Assembly: GCA_964030785.1 (NCBI GenBank)
Contig: OZ034968.1
Coordinates: forward strand, 53,882,230-53,946,229
Direction of reading: 5' to 3'
Length of the DNA stretch: 64,000 nt
Source: Siderastrea siderea
Taxonomy: Eukaryota; Cnidaria; Anthozoa; Scleractinia; Rhizangiidae
Position 1 is the first letter of the stretch. The number at the start of each line of letters is the position of its first letter. A program made the position numbers and the translations under genes. Shown here one piece after another: positions 50,555 through 58,092 of this stretch. Under the pieces are notes generated by a model that was given only the letters and a program-made list of their open reading frames with translations, was not told the origin of the DNA and did no database searches.

Positions 50555-50649
50555 ATAATAAGGTTATATATTTATAGCAAATAGCCATAAACAATGATAT
50601 TTTTGGCTACCAAAAGCAAATTAACAACATATCCTTCAAGTTCTTGAAT

Positions 50650-50922
50650 TCATTCAGTGACTTCATAATTTCGATCAATTTCTTCTTTGAGACATTTGTC
50701 GATAAGTGCACGTCTTTTCAAGAACTCTGAAAAAGTCAGATATGGCATATTTTCTATCAAACCTTTTTCTTGACATAATCTATAATTTTCATAGTCTGAA
50801 AAAAGTTCAAGATGCTCTTCATTATTTATATGAACTTCATATAGAATATGTTTATCCTTTCTTTTAAAAATATATTTCTTGTTGCAAATATCACAAAACC
50901 ATTGTTGTATTTCAGTATCCAT
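50650..50922 (-). CDS. Small zinc-finger protein, 90 aa
   Basis: The N-terminus WFCDICNKKYIFKRKDKH resembles a C2H2-type finger like that of the 49,367 gene, followed by an acidic helical body (EEHLELFSDYENYRLCQEKG, LKRRALIDKCLKEEIDR). TATATA motifs precede the ATG (catatatatgc on the top strand). It probably regulates transcription or joins a DNA complex; the family is unknown. Confidence 0.55.
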   Translation of the reverse strand: MDTEIQQWFCDICNKKYIFKRKDKHILYEVHINNEEHLELFSDYENYRLCQEKGLIENMPYLTFSEFLKRRALIDKCLKEEIDRNYEVTE

Positions 50923-50962
50923 ATATATGCATTGTATATATTATTTTATATTTAAACTGCTT

Positions 50963-51922
50963 TTATATATCTCTTAAGTCCTTGAACGGTATCCAACTGT
51001 TGAATTCATCACTATACCCCTTCCACTTCACCAAAGCTTGCTTCTTTTTATAATCCCTCCGAATGACTTTATCAATCCTGAATACCTTTTGTTCAGCTTT
51101 CAGTAATTCAGGTTCATAAAAACTCCCTTGAATGTCTTCATCTCTGAGATCCTTTAGTTTGTATGTGATTGGATTGGTGCGTTGTATTTCATCAACTTTA
51201 AAAACTTCCTCAGACCAATTTGGTGTATAGCCCTTATCAAACACATTTCGTTTATACTTACTTATTCTGACATTATCACCTATTTTGAATTTCGGTTTAG
51301 ATGATACTTGCTCCAAATTACCATATAGGTTAAAGTAAACAGTCCCTTCATTTTTCTTTTTACTGGCTTCTATGGGTGTCATTTTGATAGAGCTATGTTT
51401 AGTGTTGTTATACTGTTTTACTAATTTAGGTAGCATGTCTAAATACTGTGTATTACCTTGAACAGTAAACTGTTTCCACATTTTGGTTTTGATTGTACGG
51501 TTCCATCGTTCGCATACGCTACTTTTCTCTTCATTTTCGGTTGAGTACAAGGTTATTTTATTCTTATCAAGTAGTTCCTTAACATGTTTGTTGTAATACT
51601 CTTTGCCTTTGTCTGTCCAAAGATATTGTGGTTTTCTGCCTTCTTTAAAGATTGTTTTAAAAGCATTCATAACCGTTTCACCCTTTTTATCTTTTAATGG
51701 GACGATCCAACCGTATTTAGAGAATACATCTAAAACCATAAGAAGATATCTGTAGCCAGCGTTCCATCGACTGAACTGTTGCATCTCAATAAGATCTGAA
51801 CACCATATCTCGTCAATGCTGTTTACTAAAACACGCCGCCGAATGAAGTTTCGCTTTATCGGTTTATGAAGCTCATCAGCTAATTTTTCTTGCCAGTTTT
51901 CTTCACTCGACGGCCTTTCCCG
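50963..51922 (-). CDS. INT: Integrase with chromodomain, expressed by -1 frameshift
   Basis: The frame is open from 51,955 but its first ATG (51,778 region, MQQFSRW) falls after the first catalytic Asp (IWCSDLIEM). The core continues with LWTDKGKEYYN and SSVCERWNRTIKTK, then an SH3-like KIGDNVRIS and a chromodomain (VFRIDKVIRRDYKKKQALVKW, EFNSWIPF). Upstream residues KLADELHKPIKRNF also belong to the family N-terminus. With no usable ATG and an in-phase A AAA AAC heptamer at 51,922-51,928, the natural product is a C-terminal extension of the PLA2 protein. It makes the 6-bp target duplication seen here. Confidence 0.9.
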   Translation of the reverse strand, partial: RERPSSEENWQEKLADELHKPIKRNFIRRRVLVNSIDEIWCSDLIEMQQFSRWNAGYRYLLMVLDVFSKYGWIVPLKDKKGETVMNAFKTIFKEGRKPQYLWTDKGKEYYNKHVKELLDKNKITLYSTENEEKSSVCERWNRTIKTKMWKQFTVQGNTQYLDMLPKLVKQYNNTKHSSIKMTPIEASKKKNEGTVYFNLYGNLEQVSSKPKFKIGDNVRISKYKRNVFDKGYTPNWSEEVFKVDEIQRTNPITYKLKDLRDEDIQGSFYEPELLKAEQKVFRIDKVIRRDYKKKQALVKWKGYSDEFNSWIPFKDLRDI

Positions 51923-51928
51923 TTTTTT
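51835..51928 (-). promoter_or_regulatory. Putative -1 frameshift signal, PLA2 to integrase
   Basis: The slippery heptamer A AAA AAC (51,928-51,922) is in phase with PLA2 codons 194-196. After a 7-nt spacer, GCCGTCGAGTGAAG (51,914-51,901) can pair with CTTCATTCGGCGGC (51,848-51,835): 14 bp with two G-U pairs. The -1 frame is open from 51,955 and the PLA2 stop is at 51,880. Confidence 0.8.
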
Positions 51929-52572
51929 GTCCCAAGACCTAGTTTCTGCTTTGTGTTAATCATATTTCTAGCCAGCCAATGCCCCCATTGTCTTTCATTG
52001 TAAGGCACACTGTCTAGAGCCTTAACCATTTTTCTATCAGCTTTATTCTTGCATTTTTTGTCATCCTTGCAAACCGAATAATCGACGTCGTGTTGCATTG
52101 CTATTGCATCCGTTTTACCGGTCGGTTTATCATAGATTTCCAATATCTCACCAGTAACTGGATTATATTTTACTTGGTTTTCAAGATCGTTGTAAGGCCC
52201 AGTGTATTTATGACCAGGTAAAGTCCATCCTCCCTTTGGTTTAGGTAGCCTTCCGATGGCTTTATGGATATCTAAACTACCACCATCCAAATCCTTCCTG
52301 TCAGTTCTATACTTTCTATTCGGTCTTATTTTGGTTGATAATTGATCAAGAGCTTGACTTCCGACATTTTGAATCATTGGATTCAACTTATCCAGAGCAT
52401 AATCGATAGCCTTTTTCTGCAGTTTTGGGTTTCTCAAGGCTTCTGATCCATAATATCTTCCCATTTCAACAGCCTTTTTTCCCAGCCAAGGAATACCGTG
52501 GTGAATCAATAAATCAGTACCAGTTGATGCTACTGTATCTAGTACGCCCGCCCCTTTCGACGGGCCAGCCCG
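51880..52572 (-). CDS. Phospholipase A2 capsid-type protein (reached by -1 frameshift)
   Basis: Numbered from 52,509, an amphipathic helical region (about 1-65) is followed by a DLDGGSLD site resembling a protease cleavage site, then PLA2: calcium loop GHKYTGPYN (99-107) and catalytic H140-D141 (AMQHDVDYSVC). A family-typical ending (INTKQKLGLGTKNGKGRRVK) follows. The frame has no ATG near its conserved start (the first is MGRYY, after the conserved LLIHHGIPWLG). A G GGA AAC heptamer links it to the zinc-module ORF upstream. It acts in membrane breach during entry, by analogy with parvovirus VP1. Confidence 0.85.
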   Translation of the reverse strand, partial: RAGPSKGAGVLDTVASTGTDLLIHHGIPWLGKKAVEMGRYYGSEALRNPKLQKKAIDYALDKLNPMIQNVGSQALDQLSTKIRPNRKYRTDRKDLDGGSLDIHKAIGRLPKPKGGWTLPGHKYTGPYNDLENQVKYNPVTGEILEIYDKPTGKTDAIAMQHDVDYSVCKDDKKCKNKADRKMVKALDSVPYNERQWGHWLARNMINTKQKLGLGTKNGKGRRVKKTGKKN

Positions 52573-52724
52573 TTTCCCGCCTGTTTAACGAATTTAGTCT
52601 TAGTTATTCCACATTCAGAGCATTTGCATTTAAGCATAAGCCTCCCATTTTTAGCCTTTTCATATCGTTCACTCCCGGGTACACATTCTGTGACCCTTTT
52701 TTGTTTCACGCAATATGATTTCAT
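52539..52724 (-). CDS. Zinc-ribbon module, N-terminal part of PLA2 polyprotein
   Basis: The start has the element's TATATA motif beside the ATG. The protein reads MKSYCVKQKRVTEC, then LMLKCKCSECGITKTKFVK: a CxC-x-xC zinc-ribbon-like unit. Read without slippage it ends after 61 aa. In related elements, as I remember them, this module is fused in frame to the PLA2 region, which supports joining here through the heptamer at 52,572. It is nearly identical over its first about 50 residues to the start of the neighbouring 52,746-53,147 gene. Confidence 0.65.
   Translation of the reverse strand: MKSYCVKQKRVTECVPGSERYEKAKNGRLMLKCKCSECGITKTKFVKQAGNGLARRKGRAY
52546..52578 (-). promoter_or_regulatory. 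Putative -1 frameshift signal, zinc module to PLA2
   Basis: The heptamer G GGA AAC (52,578-52,572) is in phase with the zinc-module frame. It is followed after 6 nt (GGGCTG) by GCCCG (52,565-52,561), which can pair with CGGGC (52,550-52,546) across a 10-nt loop. The patch is strikingly GC-rich for this AT-rich element. The overlap of the two frames is only 46 bases (52,539-52,584). Confidence 0.7.
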
Positions 52725-52745
52725 ATATAATATGATTAGATTAGA

Positions 52746-53147
52746 TTAAGGTTCAATATATACGTTTTCATATTTACCAGTTTTTGGATTTTTCACCAAA
52801 CGCATGACAGTACCCTTCTTTGGTTTAGTCCAGAATTTCTTGCTTGTTATACCTGTTGGTCCTGTGAAAGCACCTTTTAAGATATCACCAGACCAATATC
52901 GGTCAAATACATGGTTGGTTGATGGAATTACTTTGCGAGTTATTTGTTCGGCTATTTTGGCTGCCTCAAAAGCTTTACCTAATGGATTTTCACCTCCTTT
53001 TTGACTTTTGACGAATTTAGTCTTAGTAATACCACATTCACCACAAATACATTTAAGCATAAGCCTCCCATTTTTGGCTCTCACATATCGTTCACTCCCT
53101 GGAACACATTCTGTGACCCTTTTCTGTTTCACGCAATAAGATTTCAT
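52746..53147 (-). CDS. Zinc-ribbon protein, second copy of module
   Basis: The 133-aa protein shares the MKSYCVKQKRVTECVPGSER opening and CICGECGITKTKFVK zinc unit with the gene downstream, then diverges to a different basic body (KGGENPLGKAF with a GG site, and KKGTVMRLVKNPKTGKYENV). The shared 5' 180 bases, including the TATATA promoter, point to a tandem duplication of promoter plus module. It is likely a virion component, given the shared N-terminal tag and position beside protease and core genes. Confidence 0.6.
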   Translation of the reverse strand: MKSYCVKQKRVTECVPGSERYVRAKNGRLMLKCICGECGITKTKFVKSQKGGENPLGKAFEAAKIAEQITRKVIPSTNHVFDRYWSGDILKGAFTGPTGITSKKFWTKPKKGTVMRLVKNPKTGKYENVYIEP

Positions 53148-53162
53148 ATATATATAACTTGA

Positions 53163-53633
53163 TTACATATTTTTGAAATACTGTTCTAAGAATTTCTCAT
53201 TATTCGTCGTATCATATATGTCGAAAACTTCCAACAGATTAAAATATGATTTACCCTTATTCATCTCATTCAAAAAATATAAACAGAAGTAACCGCATGT
53301 TGTCGTCAGTAAATTTTGTATTTGATTGTTCTGATGAAGCAATGTTAAATTCTTTTTTCTCGCGTGATTGACCATTTCTTGGAAGGGAGGCAAACCAAAA
53401 CTATCAAAGTAATTGATGACTTTGTCCTTAACATAAGTAGCTACCCAATGACTCCCTGACATATAACTCGGTTCAAGATTGTAAATGAATAGAGCCTGTC
53501 TATGATTGTGAGGAACATTTTCATCTCGAGACAGAACATCTTTGATTGGGATATTCAGATATTTACACCATTTTATTAAATCATAATTGCTTAATGGGAC
53601 ATTCTTATGGAATTTCGGTTTTACAACAGAATG
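53163..53633 (-). CDS. PRO: Adenain-like cysteine protease, 5' end in -1 frame
   Basis: The catalytic His (GSHWVATY), Asp (NYFDSFGLPP), Gln and Cys (NQIQNLLTTTCGYFCLYFL) are all present with the adenain Gln-to-Cys spacing of 7. The only ATG (53,462) starts just 4 residues before the His and would drop a conserved N-terminal region (VPLSNYDLIKWCKYL, RQALFIYNLEPSY), which is open in the same frame back into the upstream core-protein gene. Translation through a -1 shift at G TTA AAC (53,633-53,639) would supply it. It processes capsid precursors at GG sites. Confidence 0.85.
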   Translation of the reverse strand, partial: HSVVKPKFHKNVPLSNYDLIKWCKYLNIPIKDVLSRDENVPHNHRQALFIYNLEPSYMSGSHWVATYVKDKVINYFDSFGLPPFQEMVNHARKKNLTLLHQNNQIQNLLTTTCGYFCLYFLNEMNKGKSYFNLLEVFDIYDTTNNEKFLEQYFKNM

Positions 53634-54478
53634 TTTAACAGTGGGACGTTTTTGAAGGGTGAGTTCTTGCCCAATAGTAGACCTTTGCCCTTTTTCTGAG
53701 CTTTTTTTTTGGGAGCTTTTTTTTTAGTCCCCATACCGATTGTACCGTTCGGCCAATTTCCATAAAAAGGTGGAGTTCTATACATTGGCATTAACAAACC
53801 ACCATCCTGATTATCATTGGTTAGTTTTGATATAGATCTGGGTGGTCTTTGTTTCGGTTGTCCCATCTGAGGGGCACCTTTACCAGTCATCTTCTTTATT
53901 GCCTCAATAGCTAAAGGGACTCCAATTGATGCAAGAAGAGTACCTAAGAAACCACCTGTTTGTACTTTTGTTGGTTTTATATGAACACCAGAGCCTGTTT
54001 GTAGAGCATTTAATATATCCTTCTTTTGTTTGGTTGTCAAAAGATGTTTATATGTTATCAACTGATCGATTTTATTTTGTGGTATGAGGAACCCACCGGT
54101 TTGAACACCTTTTCCGGATATCTTCTTAACAATCTGAGATGCTCCTTCACTAGCTGCTCCAGCTAAAGCCGACAATCCAAGAGTCTTAGCAATCGTTGGA
54201 CCAAAAGTTCTTCCAAGTGTTAGAACTGTAGACAGAAGAGATCCACCAACTTGCTTTCGAATGTTTGTTTTAGAAAGTTTAATGTCCATTCCTTTCTTAA
54301 GTTTCTGATTTTTTTCCAATCGCTTAACTATATTCTGAGGTACATACAGAGTGTCATTCCCAGATAGAGAGTCCTTCGTGAGCCTTAGAACTATTGTTTC
54401 TCTTTTATGATACGCGTTACTAAGATTCTTTTTCTGGTTTGGTGATAAACTAACTTTAATTTCGTATAGTTGTGTCAT
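53621..54478 (-). CDS. Membrane-active core/minor capsid protein with GG sites
   Basis: The 285-aa protein has an N-terminal domain (LSPNQKKNLSNAYHKRETIV), then QVGG (76-79) followed by a hydrophobic/amphipathic helix (LLSTVLTLGRTFGPTIAKTL), QTGGFL (126-131), a second helical unit, QTGGFL again (173-178) and a Lys-rich tail. Three regularly spaced QxGG sites suggest stepwise cleavage by the adjacent protease, much like adenovirus pVI/pX precursors. The stop lies 9 bases after a G TTA AAC heptamer leading into the protease frame. Confidence 0.7.
   Translation of the reverse strand: MTQLYEIKVSLSPNQKKNLSNAYHKRETIVLRLTKDSLSGNDTLYVPQNIVKRLEKNQKLKKGMDIKLSKTNIRKQVGGSLLSTVLTLGRTFGPTIAKTLGLSALAGAASEGASQIVKKISGKGVQTGGFLIPQNKIDQLITYKHLLTTKQKKDILNALQTGSGVHIKPTKVQTGGFLGTLLASIGVPLAIEAIKKMTGKGAPQMGQPKQRPPRSISKLTNDNQDGGLLMPMYRTPPFYGNWPNGTIGMGTKKKAPKKKAQKKGKGLLLGKNSPFKNVPLLNILL
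53633..53639 (-). promoter_or_regulatory. Candidate -1 slippery heptamer, core to protease
   Basis: G TTA AAC is in phase with core-protein codons 281-282, 9 bases before its stop. The same heptamer is used by an arterivirus. Two A AAA AAA runs upstream in the overlap (about 53,703-53,727) are alternatives. No strong downstream stem is evident. Confidence 0.5.
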
Positions 54479-54552
54479 ATAATATATGTTAGATAAATTC
54501 TCTTTTAAAAAACATATTCATTTAAATTTTCATCGATGTAAAACTTATTTAT

Positions 54553-55842
54553 TTAAACTATCATCAATTCGTTTCCAACTGTCTTTACTACAACCTCACT
54601 CTCGTAAAATACGATGCTATGAGCTCGGACGTTTGCTGTCGGGGCTACATTGAGACGATAATGGAGAATCAACTGTTTAGGATCTCTCGTCACTACCTCT
54701 TTCTGATATGACAAATCGAAATACAATAATCCATACAAACTAGTGAAATTGGATACATTAAGCTGTGTTCCTGAATTGTAATCGTTCTTACGAAATGCAT
54801 ATGACATGAGATCATTAAATATCCGTATTTTAGAGTCACTATCATATTCCAGTTCTGGGTAAAAAACATTATTCCCGTATTCAAGCCTGCAGTTTGATAG
54901 AGAGCTATTAGCATCAGCTGCATTCAACTTGAAAGTGTCAAATAAATACGGACTCCTCTCTGCTTCATCATCATTTGGTCCGTCTGTCCTCTGGAGATAT
55001 ATAAAAACATGTTTAACGTCATCGATAGCTGGACTGATTTGAAACATATTCTGAATAGCTCTGGTATTTGCTGACTGATTGTAGAGATCTCGCATATATG
55101 TCCAGGTTGTTGGCTTGAGAAACTCTGAAACGAAATTACTATACATGCTGTCTTTTGGGATTAATCTTGGGAGCCAAAGATACAATCTCTTTACTACAAC
55201 ACGACCAGGGTCTGTGCCATTTGCCATGTGAATCAGTTCACTGTCTTCGTTAAATGTAAGTTCAATTGTGAGCTGCATCGGAGGCAACATTTTTCTTTCT
55301 AATTCTTGAAAAAAGCTGTATCTGTTTAAGGGAAGCATCTCATTAATACTTTTAGCTCCCCCACCACCGTTGTTTTGTGCTGCTTGGGTTAAAATACGAC
55401 GGGCCTCAAAACCTGTGTTTGTATTTGCTGTAGTTCCATCAGTATCAAGATACCAGAACGAATTCTTTCCAACGGATCTACTAAAATCATTACTGTATTC
55501 GAGTAAATTTTTCACATTCGTAATTCTATGTAAATTATCACTCTCGTATACTATTTTACCAGACGATTTAATAACCATATGTCTGATTAGACTGTGAGAT
55601 CCGTTTATCATGGTGATGCGATCTGCTTGAGCATATCCTGTACCATCTGCCTTTTTTTGAAGCTCTTTAGTTACTTCGAAATACCCATTAAAAAAATCGA
55701 ACATAGTCGACCTATCGTTGATTGTGAATCTGTAACCTGTCTTTTTCTGGCTTTGATTGTTAGCAGGTTGCTCAATGACATTATCCAAATTGAAACGAAC
55801 GTATTCATATCGTTGCAGATTTTCATTTGTTCTGAAACTCAT
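54553..55842 (-). CDS. MCP: Major capsid protein (double jelly-roll)
   Basis: The intact 429-aa protein has the MCP pattern: RYEYVRFNLDNVIEQP, GYRFTINDRSTMFDFFNGYF, then SLIRHMVIKSSGKIVY, NRYSFFQELERKMLPPMQL, a second beta-rich half and a C-terminal VRAHSIVFYESEVVVKTVG. It is a distant counterpart of the element-1 MCP with little direct similarity, supporting separate lineages. It is flanked by the core protein and a small amphipathic protein and has a TATATGAG promoter motif at its start. Confidence 0.88.
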   Translation of the reverse strand: MSFRTNENLQRYEYVRFNLDNVIEQPANNQSQKKTGYRFTINDRSTMFDFFNGYFEVTKELQKKADGTGYAQADRITMINGSHSLIRHMVIKSSGKIVYESDNLHRITNVKNLLEYSNDFSRSVGKNSFWYLDTDGTTANTNTGFEARRILTQAAQNNGGGGAKSINEMLPLNRYSFFQELERKMLPPMQLTIELTFNEDSELIHMANGTDPGRVVVKRLYLWLPRLIPKDSMYSNFVSEFLKPTTWTYMRDLYNQSANTRAIQNMFQISPAIDDVKHVFIYLQRTDGPNDDEAERSPYLFDTFKLNAADANSSLSNCRLEYGNNVFYPELEYDSDSKIRIFNDLMSYAFRKNDYNSGTQLNVSNFTSLYGLLYFDLSYQKEVVTRDPKQLILHYRLNVAPTANVRAHSIVFYESEVVVKTVGNELMIV

Positions 55843-55940
55843 TTATATGAGTAGTTTAGATAAAATTCACTTTTTAGATAAACCATTTCCCACTTATTAG
55901 TCTATTTATGATTGGATAAAATTCACTTTTTAATAACATT

Positions 55941-56306
55941 TTATCGTCTTAATCCAGTACCAGATATAAGTCTATTCAGAATTGTGTTGTAATCTTCTTG
56001 TTTTGGTTTAGTAGGTTTGGTTGGTTTCATGGTTTTATTCATTGATTGTTTAGTTGAACCGTGTAATTTTCTCATACTAAGCTCTCCGCTTTTTTCAGCT
56101 GCTTTTTTTCCCAGTTTGTCTCCAGCATGTGAAATACCAGATTCAAGCGCTTTTTTGGCAAAAGGTTTTAAAACCATTTCTGGAACTTTACTTAACACCC
56201 TTCCAACCGGTTTGAATATGTTATCAACAATCCCAGATCCTTTATGCTTATACACAAAACGACCTAGTTTCGGGTGATAAATTCGCTTGTATTCATACGA
56301 CGACAT
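55941..56306 (-). CDS. Small amphipathic virion-type protein
   Basis: The 121-aa protein opens MSSYEYKRIYHPKLGRFVYK and KGSGIVDNIFKPVGRVL, whose GSG-hydrophobic stretch resembles a protease site plus amphipathic membrane-active helix, followed by a basic Lys/Thr-rich tail. TATATA precedes the ATG. By position between MCP and penton-like genes it is probably an internal capsid protein. The family is not recognised. Confidence 0.55.
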   Translation of the reverse strand: MSSYEYKRIYHPKLGRFVYKHKGSGIVDNIFKPVGRVLSKVPEMVLKPFAKKALESGISHAGDKLGKKAAEKSGELSMRKLHGSTKQSMNKTMKPTKPTKPKQEDYNTILNRLISGTGLRR

Positions 56307-56324
56307 ATATAACTATTAGTTAGA

Positions 56325-57086
56325 TTAATCTCTCTTCTCTCTTAAAATCAAACTGAATGAAGTGTCACTATGATTAAGATCGATGATTCTCCTCTTACCA
56401 TCTGTGATATAAATTCTTATTTTATTGATCGTATTTTTATTACACGGGTTGTACTGAACTCGTCTTGGCTCTTGTGTGAAACTATAACTCGGTGTCAAAG
56501 TACTAGTACTGAAACTATATATAATATCTGACTCTTCACCATCGACAAGACTATCACTTATCAAATCACAATGAACATTCAATATTTCTCTGTCTTGTGA
56601 GAGATTAGGAATGTAATCTCCAACATTTACACTACTTGTTAGAATCTTTTTATTGAAACCAATAAGATCATTAAAATTACTTTGAGTAAGATCTAATCTG
56701 TAATTTGAGGCTAGTGTTATTATTGTCCTGAATACAGTATCGTTAAACTCCAGAGTGATTGGATATTGAGGGTTTGATGAGGTCCCTGTTTTTGTTTTTT
56801 CTTTGATTAAATTGTCAAAATCAATGTAATTCCATACTCCAGGGTTGAATATAATTTCCGTCCAATTAGTACCACTATCTGTCGAATATCTTATTTTCTG
56901 ATTATTGAGTTCTTTAGTCACATTGAACCAAGTGAATGACATCGAAATGATTCGATCTAGGCCGATTTCATATTGTCTGTTTGAATCCAGTATTATCGGA
57001 TTACTGTATTTGATTGTGAAATCTGATGGTTTATTACCACTTATACCTTTGACGATATGACTGGATAATACAAGTTGTCTATTCAT
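56325..57086 (-). CDS. Penton/minor capsid protein-like
   Basis: The 253-aa beta-rich protein has an N-terminal pattern (LSSHIVKGISGNKPSDFTI, NRQYEIGLDRIISMSFTW) parallel to that of the two element-1 penton-like proteins. It carries repeated polar beta strands and ends RRIIDLNHSDTSFSLILREK. Size and gene order suit the single-jelly-roll vertex protein. The stop is 18 bases before the start of the 55,941-56,306 gene. Confidence 0.65.
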   Translation of the reverse strand: MNRQLVLSSHIVKGISGNKPSDFTIKYSNPIILDSNRQYEIGLDRIISMSFTWFNVTKELNNQKIRYSTDSGTNWTEIIFNPGVWNYIDFDNLIKEKTKTGTSSNPQYPITLEFNDTVFRTIITLASNYRLDLTQSNFNDLIGFNKKILTSSVNVGDYIPNLSQDREILNVHCDLISDSLVDGEESDIIYSFSTSTLTPSYSFTQEPRRVQYNPCNKNTINKIRIYITDGKRRIIDLNHSDTSFSLILREKRD

Positions 57087-57094
57087 TTATATGA

Positions 57095-57283
57095 TTAGTT
57101 TAGACTAAAATAGTTTTTGTATATTTTGTTGTATTGTGACTTATTGAGTATTGAATTTCTCAACAAGATTTCGAGAAGAGCGACACCTGTGTTTCTTAGC
57201 TCTATGCTATTATTACCAGCAACCTTTGATCCGATAATCAGTTCCAGTTTTTTCATCATTTCTGTCGGATTATTGAAAAACAT
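57095..57283 (-). CDS. Small helical protein, 62 aa
   Basis: The ATG overlaps the previous gene's stop as TAATG, suggesting reinitiation or leaky translation. The protein is MFFNNPTEMMKKLELIIGSK then NTGVALLEILLRNSILNKSQ: two short helices. I recall similar tiny proteins (L-IGS--AGN-S---RN) beside the same neighbour in other animal Polintons, so it is likely conserved though unnamed. Confidence 0.6.
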   Translation of the reverse strand: MFFNNPTEMMKKLELIIGSKVAGNNSIELRNTGVALLEILLRNSILNKSQYNKIYKNYFSLN

Positions 57284-58092
57284 TACCTGTCCACCTCTTT
57301 TTGTTTTTTCTTCAAACCAGACCCTTTAATATTTTTTAATCTTTGATTGTTGTAATCGATATAATCAGTAAGAACCTTTCTTGTATCTTGAATAATTTTT
57401 CTTCGATATTGAGCCTCAGCTTCAGTCATTAAACCACTTTTTAATTTTTTACTGATATCACTCAAATAACCATTTAGTTTCAAACGTTGATCTTTAGCAT
57501 TTTTCAAGATTTTGTTCAGATAAGCTTTACTCTTTTTATTATCCATATCTTCTTGTTGAAGTCGTAATTCAATATCATCATAGTTAGGAATTTGAAGTTC
57601 ATCTAAAGCTTGATTTATTCTATCCTCTTCAAGAATTTCGTAATCTGGTACTTCTTCTTCGTATCCAGGTGGAAGATCTTCAGGTTTATACATAAATTCT
57701 GGATCTATATACATTTGTTTTTCACCTGATGCTAAATCCTTGAGGACATCTTCATAACTTGGAGGTTTTGGAACCAATTGTTTGTCATTTTGTGGTAGAA
57801 CTTGATCACTGAATAGATCTTCTAGACCATAATCAGGGACATCCTCATCGTCTCCTATTTCAAGACTATAATCAGGAACAGGTCCCTTTTTCTTTGATAA
57901 TCTTCTCAATGGCATTTTAGGTAATGTGAGTTCCTTTAACTCAGATGTTATAGGTTTGAAAAGTTTCTCTGCCTCGACTTCACCCATTTGATCAGATATC
58001 GTTTTTTGTTTTATTGTCTCTCTTACTGTGTTAATCTTTTTACCAAGCTCGGATCGTTTCTCAGCCATTTCTTTCCATTTGAGTAAACTCAT
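57283..58092 (-). CDS. PPxY late-domain protein
   Basis: The 269-aa protein has two PPxY motifs: PPSYEDVL (110-117) and PPGYEEEVPDYE (141-152). PPxY recruits NEDD4-family ubiquitin ligases and the ESCRT pathway in retroviruses, and guides entry trafficking for adenovirus pVI. Repeated VPDY-type acidic motifs lie at 72-90 and 148-151. The C-terminal third is a helical domain (YLNKILKNAKDQRLKLNGYL) ending in KGSGLKKKQK, again a GSG-type site. It is probably an internal virion or matrix-like protein. Confidence 0.7.
   Translation of the reverse strand: MSLLKWKEMAEKRSELGKKINTVRETIKQKTISDQMGEVEAEKLFKPITSELKELTLPKMPLRRLSKKKGPVPDYSLEIGDDEDVPDYGLEDLFSDQVLPQNDKQLVPKPPSYEDVLKDLASGEKQMYIDPEFMYKPEDLPPGYEEEVPDYEILEEDRINQALDELQIPNYDDIELRLQQEDMDNKKSKAYLNKILKNAKDQRLKLNGYLSDISKKLKSGLMTEAEAQYRRKIIQDTRKVLTDYIDYNNQRLKNIKGSGLKKKQKEVDR

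Noticed and set aside
57283..57300. Fourth -1 frameshift between the PPxY protein and the 62-aa protein
   Set aside because: Although the frames are in a -1 relation, the 62-aa ORF has its own ATG at the TAATG overlap and no slippery heptamer is present.
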